From Oscillospiraceae bacterium (lineage in GTDB: Bacteria > Bacillota > Clostridia > Oscillospirales > QAMX01): a stretch of 7,173 bases of DNA. Location: NCBI GenBank assembly GCA_902772625.1, contig CACYBP010000177.1:1-7173 (forward strand). The letters run 5' to 3'. Of the stretch, positions 1 through 4,972 are shown piece after piece. How positions within the stretch are numbered: position 1 is the stretch's first letter; each line of letters begins with the position of its first letter. The notes under the pieces are model-generated. The model saw only the letters and a list, made by a program, of their open reading frames with translations, was not told the origin of the DNA and did not search any database. Both the position numbers and the translations under genes were made by a program.

Positions 1-119
1 GAGGGGAAGAGATCCAGCGAAAGCGTGTGAAGGCGCGCCTTTCCCCAACGCGCGGCTTTTTCGCCGAGCGAATCGAGGATCAGGGGGTCGTCGTCACAGA
101 TCGCGAGCGAAAGCTTCAT
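1..119 (-). CDS. Response regulator receiver domain, N-terminal fragment (LytTR/AgrA-like), cut by window edge
   Basis: Only the first 39 codons are inside the window. The peptide begins MKLSLAICDDDPLILDSL, a hydrophobic first beta strand followed by three adjacent aspartates (residues 9-11). This is how CheY-like receiver domains begin: those acidic residues bind Mg2+ next to the phospho-acceptor Asp, which lies further on and is not visible. The wording I-A-I-C-D-D-D is most like receivers joined to LytTR DNA-binding domains (AgrA type), but the output domain is outside the window, so that subtype is inference. The ATG at 119-117 has an AGGAGG ribosome binding site about 7 bases upstream, which fixes the start. 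It lies 36 bases downstream of the aminopeptidase stop on the same strand with no terminator between, so the two are probably co-transcribed. A histidine kinase partner would be expected further left. Confidence 0.72.
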   Translation of the reverse strand, partial: MKLSLAICDDDPLILDSLGEKAARWGKARLHTLSLDLFP

Positions 120-155
120 CGAAGCGCCTCCTTTCGTATCAGATCTATAAAATCA

Positions 156-1946
156 TCAGATCGCGCGGGTGTATGCCTTCAGGACCTCCCGCTCTTCGGG
201 CGTGAGGAAGGGGGAGACCTTTTCCCGGACCTCGGCGTGGTAGGCGTTCAGGCGCTCTTTGTCGCGGAAGGTGAGGAGCGAAGGCTCCACCGCGTCCAGA
301 TCGTAGGGGACCAGGGTGAGGTTTTCGAAATACATGAACTGACCGTATTCGTTCTTTTCTCCCTTGCGGCAGAGAAGCTCGTTTTCGGTGCGGATGCCGT
401 ATTTGCCCTCGAGATAGAGCCCCGGCTCGTCGGAGGTGATCATCCCTTCCTCCAGGACCGCCGACTCGTTCCGCCCCGGCGTCAGGCGCCAGCGGAAGGC
501 GTTGGGCCCTTCGTGCACGTTCAGGATGTGGCCCACGCCGTGGCCGGTGCCGTGCTTGTAATCGAGATCCTCCTCCCACAGGGGAAGCCGCGCGAGGACG
601 TCGAGGTTCAGCCCCGAAACGCCGTGGGGGAAGCGTGCGGCGGCCAGGTTCAGGTGTCCGATCAGAACGCGGGTGAAATCGCGCTTCATCTCGCCTGTCA
701 CCGGCCCCAGGGCGAAGGTGCGGGTGATGTCGGTGGTGCCTTCTTGATAATGCCCGCCGGAATCCACCAGAAGAAGACCCTCGGCCTTCAGGGGCACGTC
801 GGTCTCGGGCGTCGCGCCGTAGTGAATGATGGCGCCGTGGGGGCCGTAGCCCGCGATGGTGGAAAAGCTCAGCTCGATGAAGCCCTCCTCCGCGCGGCGC
901 AGTTCCTCCAGATGATCGGCCGCCGAGATCTCGGTCATGGGGATCTTCCCCACGTTGGTTTTCAGCCAGATCATGAATTTGGTCATGGCCACCGCGTCCT
1001 TGAGATGGGCGGCACGGGTGTTGGCCATTTCCACGGGGTTCTTCACGGCCTTCATCAGGACCGTGGGGTTTATGTCGCGGATCACGCGGGCGGACGGGGG
1101 AAACGAAATGCCGATCCGGGCATTGACCACGCCGGGATCGAGAAGCACCCGGGCATCCTCCGGGAGAGAGGCAGCGTAGGCATAAAAGCTTTCATAGGGC
1201 CGTATTTCGACCCCGGCCGAGGCCAGATACTCCCGGATCGCGGGGGAAAGAGCCTCGTCCTGGACGAAAAGCAGGCACTCCTCGCCGGTCAGAGCCAGAT
1301 AGGAAAGGAACACCGGGGAATAGGCCACGTCGTCGCCCCGCAGGTTCAGAAGCCAGGCGATATCGGGAAGCGAGGTGAGAAGATGCACCGACGCGTCCTT
1401 CTCTCTTATCGCGCGCCGCACGTCTTCGATCTTTTCGCGGGCGGTCCGCCCGGTCAGCCGATCCTCCAGAAGATAGAGGGGCCGGTGCGAAAGAGCGGGA
1501 CGGTCGCGCCAGACAAGATCGATCAGATCTTCTTCGGCCGCGACCTCAGCTCCCCGGGCCTTCGCCAGAGAGACCAGACTTTCGTAAAGAGACAGATTGA
1601 CGACCCGCCCGTCGAAGGCGAGCTTCCCGCCCGGGGCGAGACGCTCCCGGAGGAATTCCGGCACGGTGGGCACGCCCTCCTCGCCCATCTTGTAGAGGGT
1701 GACGCCGGTGCCCTGCAGCTGGGCCTCGGCCTGCAGGAAATAGCGGCCGTCGGTCCAGAGCCCGGCCTCGTCGGGGGTGATCACGGCGGTGCCGGCCGAG
1801 CCGGAAAAGCCGGTGATATACTTCCGGGCCTTGAAATAATCGCCCACGTATTCCGATTCATGGAAATCGGAGGTGGGCACCAGATAGCAGGTGACGCCGC
1901 GCTTTTTCATTTCGGCGCGAAGGGCGGAAAGCCTTTCGGGGATCAT
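156..1946 (-). CDS. pepP: Xaa-Pro aminopeptidase (aminopeptidase P, M24B, XPNPEP1-type)
   Basis: A 596-residue metallopeptidase that removes an N-terminal residue preceding proline; no signal peptide is seen, so it is cytoplasmic. It has the three-part layout of the long eukaryote-type aminopeptidase P: two creatinase-like N-terminal domains (about 1-145 and 150-300) and a C-terminal pita-bread catalytic domain (about 305-540), then an approximately 55-residue tail. All metal ligands are present: D395 (VDSG), D406 (TTDITR), H469 (HGTGHGVG), E507 (DEPG) and E521 (RTEN). The expected histidines H375 (IIHY) and H478 (VHEGP) are also there. Spacing matches human XPNPEP1 up to the His ligand, with a 4-residue insertion before DEPG. 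The ATG follows a CTCCTTT-complement ribosome binding site (1955-1961) by 8 bases. It is transcribed divergently from the GNAT-VanZ pair and probably together with the response regulator. The symbol follows common usage; the long form is sometimes simply called M24 family peptidase. Confidence 0.95.
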   Translation of the reverse strand: MIPERLSALRAEMKKRGVTCYLVPTSDFHESEYVGDYFKARKYITGFSGSAGTAVITPDEAGLWTDGRYFLQAEAQLQGTGVTLYKMGEEGVPTVPEFLRERLAPGGKLAFDGRVVNLSLYESLVSLAKARGAEVAAEEDLIDLVWRDRPALSHRPLYLLEDRLTGRTAREKIEDVRRAIREKDASVHLLTSLPDIAWLLNLRGDDVAYSPVFLSYLALTGEECLLFVQDEALSPAIREYLASAGVEIRPYESFYAYAASLPEDARVLLDPGVVNARIGISFPPSARVIRDINPTVLMKAVKNPVEMANTRAAHLKDAVAMTKFMIWLKTNVGKIPMTEISAADHLEELRRAEEGFIELSFSTIAGYGPHGAIIHYGATPETDVPLKAEGLLLVDSGGHYQEGTTDITRTFALGPVTGEMKRDFTRVLIGHLNLAAARFPHGVSGLNLDVLARLPLWEEDLDYKHGTGHGVGHILNVHEGPNAFRWRLTPGRNESAVLEEGMITSDEPGLYLEGKYGIRTENELLCRKGEKNEYGQFMYFENLTLVPYDLDAVEPSLLTFRDKERLNAYHAEVREKVSPFLTPEEREVLKAYTRAI

Positions 1947-1969
1947 GGGATCAACTCCTTTATTTCTCT

Positions 1970-1985
1970 CTCCCCGGAGGGGGAG
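1970..1985 (-). promoter_or_regulatory. GC-rich hairpin in the aminopeptidase 5' leader
   Basis: CTCCCC (1970-1975) and GGGGAG (1980-1985) form a 6-bp stem with a 4-base loop. It lies about 11 bases after the predicted transcription start and 8 bases before the ribosome binding site of the minus-strand aminopeptidase gene. There is no T-run after it, so it is not a terminator. It may protect the 5' end of the mRNA or affect translation; the role is inference. Confidence 0.45.
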
Positions 1986-2002
1986 GACTGTTTCCGGCTT
2001 TT

Positions 2003-2031
2003 ATTCTATCACAAAAGCGCCGCGATGTCGA
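2003..2031 (-). promoter_or_regulatory. Sigma-A-type promoter for the aminopeptidase gene
   Basis: On the minus strand the -35 box is TCGACA (complement of 2026-2031, 5 of 6 consensus), the spacer is 17 bases, and the -10 box is TAGAAT (complement of 2003-2008, 5 of 6) preceded by TGA, an extended -10. Transcription would start near 1996, giving a leader of about 50 bases. Confidence 0.72.
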
Positions 2032-2048
2032 CACCCGGCTTCTCCCGG

Positions 2049-2062
2049 GAAGGAAATCCTTC
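2049..2062. repeat. Inverted repeat between divergent promoters (candidate operator)
   Basis: GAAGGA (2049-2054) and TCCTTC (2057-2062) are perfect 6-base inverted arms around AA. The repeat touches the -35 box of the plus-strand GNAT promoter and lies 18 bases upstream of the -35 box of the minus-strand promoter. This is a suitable place for a dimeric regulator controlling one or both units, but no regulator is identified. Confidence 0.35.
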
Positions 2063-2088
2063 TCAAATCCGGGAAACCGTGATATAAT
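2060..2088 (+). promoter_or_regulatory. Promoter for the GNAT-VanZ unit
   Basis: The -10 box is a perfect TATAAT (2083-2088) preceded by TGA, an extended -10. Seventeen bases upstream is a weak -35 box, TTCTCA (2060-2065, 4 of 6). The predicted start is near 2095, giving a leader of about 33 bases before the ATG at 2128. Confidence 0.72.
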
Positions 2089-2127
2089 AAAGGCGTGGAT
2101 GCTTGCCGAAACAAGGAGGAACCGGGG

Positions 2128-3063
2128 ATGAACGACAAGACAAAGACCCTTTCGGAGCTTTTCCGCCGCAATTTTCCCGCCGCCGTGCGGGAGGAGGCGA
2201 CGGTGGAAAGGATCCTTTCCGATCCTGAAAACCGCGTCTTTTTCGCCCTCGCGCCCGCGGGGGAGACGGCCGGGGCGGCGGTGCTCTATCAGAATACGAT
2301 CGTGCTTCTCGCGGTGGACCGGCCCTTCCGGAAAAGAGGATACGGAGAAGAGCTCCTTCGGAAATGCGAGGAGGCGGCGAAGGCCGCGGGATATAAAAAG
2401 ATCACCGTCGGCGCGGGAGCCGGGGACTATCTGACCCCCGGCGTGCCGGTCGACCGGCAGATCTATCCCGAAAAGCTCCGGGAGGAACGGCTCGATCCGC
2501 GCCTTTCGGGGGAGGCGGCGGACTTCTTCCTGAAGCGCGGCTACCGCCACGCCTGGCCCGACGCCAACTGCTTTGACATGCACCTTTCCTGGGACGAGTT
2601 TCCCGCCCCGGAACACGGGATCGGCGAAAGCTGGGACGGGGTGACCTACCGCTTCGCCCTTCCTTCGGATATGCCCCGGATCAGGCTCTGTACCGACGAT
2701 ATCGAGGAGAATTTCACTCCGTATTATATGAACCCCGCCCTTTACGACGGCTCGGGAAGTCAGTGCGTCCTTCTGGCCGAGGAGGATCGCGAGGTCGCGG
2801 GATGCGTGATCGTCAGCCTGGAAACCGAGGGACAGGGCCTTGGGAGCGTTGGCTGTACCTCGGTGCGTCATAAAAGCCGGGGACGGCATATCGCCACCCG
2901 CATGATTCTGATCGGCACGGCCTTCCTCCGGGGAAAGGGGATGAAAAGCGCCTTTCTGGGGTACACTTATTCGGGACTTGACCGGCTTTACGGACACGCG
3001 GGCTACCGCATCTCGTCCTATTATCTGATGGCGGAAAAGGAGCTTGGCGGCGCGAACGCATGA
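2128..3063 (+). CDS. GNAT family N-acetyltransferase with two GNAT domains
   Basis: A 311-residue cytoplasmic protein with two GNAT folds in tandem. In the N-terminal half, the strand-and-loop motif VDRPFRKRGYGEELL (63-77) is the acetyl-CoA pyrophosphate-binding motif A (R-x-x-G-x-G/A, here RKRGYG at 68-73). The C-terminal half begins about residue 172 (VTYRFALPSDMPRIR) and carries a second version, VRHKSRGRHIATRMI (246-260), followed by DRLYGHAGY (285-293), which matches the usual LYxxxGF ending. The substrate cannot be told from the sequence. The ATG at 2128 is chosen because AAGGAGGA (2113-2120) lies 7 bases before it; a GTG at 2095 is in frame but coincides with the predicted transcription start. 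The stop overlaps the start of the VanZ-like gene, implying one mRNA and coupled translation. Confidence 0.9.
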   Translation: MNDKTKTLSELFRRNFPAAVREEATVERILSDPENRVFFALAPAGETAGAAVLYQNTIVLLAVDRPFRKRGYGEELLRKCEEAAKAAGYKKITVGAGAGDYLTPGVPVDRQIYPEKLREERLDPRLSGEAADFFLKRGYRHAWPDANCFDMHLSWDEFPAPEHGIGESWDGVTYRFALPSDMPRIRLCTDDIEENFTPYYMNPALYDGSGSQCVLLAEEDREVAGCVIVSLETEGQGLGSVGCTSVRHKSRGRHIATRMILIGTAFLRGKGMKSAFLGYTYSGLDRLYGHAGYRISSYYLMAEKELGGANA

Positions 3064-3518
3064 AAAAAAGGACCCTGCTTTCGATCCTCGGGGCGGTCTA
3101 CGCCCTGGGAATGCTCTGGCTGCTCTTTCACCGGGCGCCGCACGCCGCTGCGGACGGATACTGGCGATCGCTTCCGGCATACGTGAATCCCGTCCCCTTT
3201 CGAACGGTGTTCCGGCTCGCGCGCGCGGTCCTTCGCGCGCCGGGCGCGCCCCGCGCGGCGTCCTATCTTGCAAACCTTCTGGGAAACGTCCTGCTTTTCG
3301 TGCCGGCGGGCTTTTTTCTCCCGGCGCTCTGGAAAAAAGAGAGGCGGTACGGCGTCTTTCTCCTGACTGCGGCCGGGATGATCCTGCTTCTGGAAACGGC
3401 CCAGCTTTTCACCCTTCTCGGCTTTTTCGACGTGGACGATCTGATCCTGAATCTTCTCGGCATGTCGGCGGGCTTCCTCCTCTTCCGGCTTTACGCGGGA
3501 AAGAAGAAGAGCGGATGA
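3060..3518 (+). CDS. VanZ-like family membrane protein
   Basis: A 152-residue integral membrane protein. Four hydrophobic segments are visible: about 4-23, 70-90, 97-119 and 127-147. The family signature is clear: NLLGNVLLFVPAGFFLP (72-88) and, later, ETAQLFTLLGFFDVDDLILN (112-131), including the conserved acidic DVDD. VanZ itself gives low-level teicoplanin resistance by an unknown mechanism; most chromosomal relatives have no known role, so no resistance phenotype should be assumed. The ATG sits in an ATGA overlap with the end of the GNAT gene. The nearest ribosome binding site, AAAAGGAG (3035-3042), is 17 bases away, too far to be ideal, so translation probably depends on coupling to the upstream gene. 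An alternating CG-rich stretch at 3216-3260 encodes the linker after the first membrane segment. Confidence 0.88.
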   Translation: MKKRTLLSILGAVYALGMLWLLFHRAPHAAADGYWRSLPAYVNPVPFRTVFRLARAVLRAPGAPRAASYLANLLGNVLLFVPAGFFLPALWKKERRYGVFLLTAAGMILLLETAQLFTLLGFFDVDDLILNLLGMSAGFLLFRLYAGKKKSG

Positions 3519-3543
3519 TCTCCGCGGCGCCTGTCCCGCGATC

Positions 3544-3569
3544 CCGCCGGGCTTTCCCCGGCGGTTTTT
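3544..3569 (+). terminator. Rho-independent terminator after the GNAT-VanZ unit
   Basis: CCGCCGGG (3544-3551) pairs perfectly with CCCGGCGG (3557-3564) across a CTTTC loop and is followed by TTTTT (3565-3569). It begins 25 bases after the VanZ-like stop. Confidence 0.92.
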
Positions 3570-3570
3570 C

Positions 3571-3599
3571 TTGACAGAGGCGCTTTTCCGTGCTACCAT
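3571..3599 (+). promoter_or_regulatory. Promoter for the single-domain GNAT gene
   Basis: A perfect -35 box TTGACA (3571-3576), a 17-base spacer, and the -10 box TACCAT (3594-3599, 4 of 6) preceded by TGC, an extended -10. It starts one base after the T-run of the previous terminator. Transcription would start near 3606, leaving a leader of about 20 bases that is little more than the ribosome binding site. Confidence 0.75.
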
Positions 3600-3625
3600 G
3601 ATAAAGCGACCGAAAGGAGGAGCCT

Positions 3626-4120
3626 ATGGAATTCGCAAGGATCACGGAGGAAAAGCCGGAGGACGTGAGGCGTCTTTCCAGGCTGGCCACGGCCATCATC
3701 CGGGAATATTACGACCCGCTGCTCGGCAGGGAGCAGAACGATTACATGATCGATCTGTTCCAATCGGAAAAGGCGATCCGGGAGCAGCTTTCAAAGGGCT
3801 ATCGCTATTATATCCCCCGGGAGGCGGGAAGAGAACTCGGCTTCCTGGCCTTCTATCCCAGAGGGGACGCCCTTTATCTCAGCAAGTGGTATCTGAAAAA
3901 GGAGGAGCGGGGCAGGGGATTGGCGCGCCCGACCCTCGCCTTTCTCCGGGAAGAGGCCGAAAAAGAGGGGCTTTCGGCTGTCGAGCTGAACGTCAACAAG
4001 TATAACCCCACCGTGAAGATCTACGAAAGGCTGGGCTTTCGCCGGGTGAGAAGCGAGAAAAACGACATCGGCGGCGGGTTTTTCATGGACGACTTCGTCT
4101 ATCGGCTGGAATTCAGATGA
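3626..4120 (+). CDS. GNAT family N-acetyltransferase (single domain)
   Basis: A 164-residue protein, a normal length for a one-domain GNAT. Motif A is LSKWYLKKEERGRGLARPTL (85-104), with RGRGLA (95-100) as the acetyl-CoA pyrophosphate loop. Motif B is LNVNKYNPTVKIYERLGFRR (121-140), where Asn127 and Tyr133 occupy positions commonly used in GNAT cofactor binding and catalysis. Small-molecule and peptide acetylation are both possible; nothing visible chooses between them. The start is well set: AAAGGAGG (3613-3620) lies 5 bases before the ATG. It has its own promoter and a terminator on either side, so it is a single-gene unit. It shows no close similarity to either half of the upstream two-domain GNAT beyond the shared motifs, so a recent duplication is unlikely. 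Confidence 0.92.
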   Translation: MEFARITEEKPEDVRRLSRLATAIIREYYDPLLGREQNDYMIDLFQSEKAIREQLSKGYRYYIPREAGRELGFLAFYPRGDALYLSKWYLKKEERGRGLARPTLAFLREEAEKEGLSAVELNVNKYNPTVKIYERLGFRRVRSEKNDIGGGFFMDDFVYRLEFR

Positions 4121-4129
4121 CGTACCCGG

Positions 4130-4160
4130 AAAAGAAAAAGCACCGGTCCCGCGGGACCGG
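4130..4160 (-). terminator. Terminator between the convergent GNAT and flavin reductase genes
   Basis: An 18-base perfect palindrome, CCGGTCCCGCGGGACCGG (4143-4160), is flanked on the left by the A-rich run 4130-4139. Read on the minus strand this is a strong stem followed by a T-rich tail, a good terminator for the flavin reductase gene. On the plus strand the tail (GTTTATT after CGCGC) is poor, so it may stop plus-strand transcripts only weakly. A second, weaker stem (CCGGG 4174-4178 with CCCGG 4188-4192) lies next to the flavin reductase stop. Confidence 0.8.
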
Positions 4161-4193
4161 CGCGCGTTTATTCCCGGGCGGAATGCTCCCGGC

Positions 4194-4766
4194 TTATTCT
4201 TTCATCAGCGGGACCCCGGCGTTCCAGGCCTTCCCCGCCTTCTCGCCGGTCAGATAGTAGCCGTTTTTGAACTGGTCGAACTGCAGCGCGTCGAGCTTTT
4301 CGGGATCGATCCGGCCCTTTTCGTCCAGGACCTTCTCCTCGGCCTTGACGTTGACGATCCTTCCGACGATGCCGTCCACGTAGTCGGTGTGCAGGAACTC
4401 AAGAAGCTCGCACTCCATGGCCACCGGGAATTCCTCGATCACCGGGGCGTTCACCCGGTCGCTTTTCACCGCGTGGTACCCGGTGCGCTCGAATTTGTCG
4501 TCGATCTTGTTGCCCGAGGCGATGCCGAAGAAATCGGCGACGTCCATGTGCGCCCGGTCGGCCAGAGCCACGGTGAAGGCCTTGCTGGCCTGGATGTTCA
4601 GCCACGTGCGCTTGCCCGCGCCGATGAAGAGGATGATCTTGTCGTCGTCGCAGATCTGTCCCCAGGCCGCGTTCATCACGTTGACCTTGCCCGTTTCGTC
4701 GTAAGCCGCCACCATCAGGACCGGCATGGGATATACCGCCGGAAGGACGCCGAGATCTTTTTTCAT
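4194..4766 (-). CDS. Flavin reductase family protein (flavoredoxin-like, FMN-binding split barrel)
   Basis: A 190-residue cytoplasmic protein of the flavin reductase-like (DIM6/NTAB) group. Members hold FMN in a split beta-barrel and either reduce flavin with NAD(P)H or pass electrons as flavoredoxins. Recognisable pieces, in order: YPMPVLMVA (12-20), NVMNAAWGQIC (29-39) in the FMN phosphate region, GKRTWLNI (51-58), the family hallmark SGNKIDDKFERTG (84-96), and ECELLE (118-123) before the final barrel strands. Length is typical and nothing is missing. The ATG is 8 bases after the AAAGGAG ribosome binding site (complement of 4775-4781). It is a lone gene with its own promoter and terminator, divergent from mscS. 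The partner enzyme or electron donor is unknown. Its 5' leader has unusual symmetry. Confidence 0.9.
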   Translation of the reverse strand: MKKDLGVLPAVYPMPVLMVAAYDETGKVNVMNAAWGQICDDDKIILFIGAGKRTWLNIQASKAFTVALADRAHMDVADFFGIASGNKIDDKFERTGYHAVKSDRVNAPVIEEFPVAMECELLEFLHTDYVDGIVGRIVNVKAEEKVLDEKGRIDPEKLDALQFDQFKNGYYLTGEKAGKAWNAGVPLMKE

Positions 4767-4771
4767 AGTCG

Positions 4772-4807
4772 TTACTCCTTTCGCCCGGGGAAAGCCCGGG
4801 CTTTCAT
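4772..4807 (-). CDS. Possible leader peptide ORF (11 codons) upstream of the flavin reductase gene
   Basis: On the minus strand an ATG at 4807-4805, about 4 bases after the predicted transcription start, opens the ORF MKARAFPGRKE and stops with TAA at 4774-4772. The stop immediately follows the GGAG of the main gene's ribosome binding site and lies 5 bases before its ATG. The ORF runs through the whole symmetric leader element. There is no room for its own ribosome binding site, so it would have to be translated as a leaderless mRNA. Chance occurrence is quite possible. Confidence 0.22.
   Translation of the reverse strand: MKARAFPGRKE
4778..4805 (-). promoter_or_regulatory. Symmetric leader element with alternative hairpins before the flavin reductase gene
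   Basis: This 28-base element is built from two CCCGGG palindromes (4784-4789 and 4795-4800) separated and flanked by CTTTC/GAAAG blocks (4778-4782, 4790-4794, 4801-4805). In the minus-strand RNA, GCCCGGG (4801-4795) can pair with CCCGGGC (4789-4783) around a CTTTC loop. Alternatively the central CTTTC can pair with the GAAAG that overlaps the ribosome binding site. The right part, GAAAGCCCGGGCTTTC (4790-4805), is a 16-base perfect palindrome in DNA and could equally be an operator just after the transcription start. Confidence 0.45.
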
Positions 4808-4817
4808 CTTCTCTTCT

Positions 4818-4846
4818 ATTATAGAGCGCGCGGGGAGAATTTGCAA
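4818..4846 (-). promoter_or_regulatory. Promoter for the flavin reductase gene
   Basis: On the minus strand there is a perfect TATAAT (complement of 4818-4823), a 17-base spacer, and a -35 box TTGCAA (complement of 4841-4846, 4 of 6). This is the only promoter in the window without TGn before the -10. The predicted start is near 4811, giving a leader of about 45 bases. Confidence 0.72.
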
Positions 4847-4891
4847 GGGAGGAGGACGCGAAAGGAAAGGCGGGGAGAAGGAGAAAAACGC

Positions 4892-4920
4892 TTGCAGGAA
4901 AGGGCGTCTTCTGGTATAAT
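4892..4920 (+). promoter_or_regulatory. Promoter for the mscS-family gene
   Basis: A perfect -10 box TATAAT (4915-4920) preceded by TGG (extended -10), with TTGCAG (4892-4897, 3 of 6) 17 bases upstream as a weak -35. Transcription would start near 4927. This rules out an upstream in-frame ATG at 4919, which lies inside the -10 box. Confidence 0.72.
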
Positions 4921-4929
4921 GCCGGTGTG

Positions 4930-4950
4930 CCCGCCTGAAAAACGAGCGGG
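4930..4950 (+). promoter_or_regulatory. Hairpin in the mscS 5' leader
   Basis: CCCGC (4930-4934) pairs with GCGGG (4946-4950) across an 11-base A-rich loop, starting about 3 bases into the transcript. CCGCCT (4931-4936) can instead pair with AGGTGG (4957-4962), the ribosome binding site, with one G-U pair. The two folds exclude each other. Confidence 0.4.
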
Positions 4951-4972
4951 GAAGAAAGGTGGCGAACCGTCC

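Noticed and set aside
27..2087. 686-codon plus-strand open frame antisense to the aminopeptidase gene
   Set aside because: It has no recognisable domain and no ribosome binding site, and it lies opposite a gene with every catalytic residue intact. Long empty antisense frames are expected in GC-rich coding DNA.
1960..3273. 437-codon minus-strand open frame opposite the two-domain GNAT gene
   Set aside because: Low-complexity, Arg-rich product with no domain, opposite a gene with clear GNAT motifs and expression signals.
4778..4805. FMN riboswitch in the flavin reductase leader
   Set aside because: The leader is only about 45 bases, far too short for the six-way FMN aptamer, and the conserved aptamer segments are absent.
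4841..4972. Extended N-terminus for the mscS-family protein (upstream in-frame starts, including ATG 4919)
   Set aside because: The predicted promoter (4892-4920) lies inside this stretch, the extra residues are charged and unlike the family, and TTG 4973 restores the usual length.
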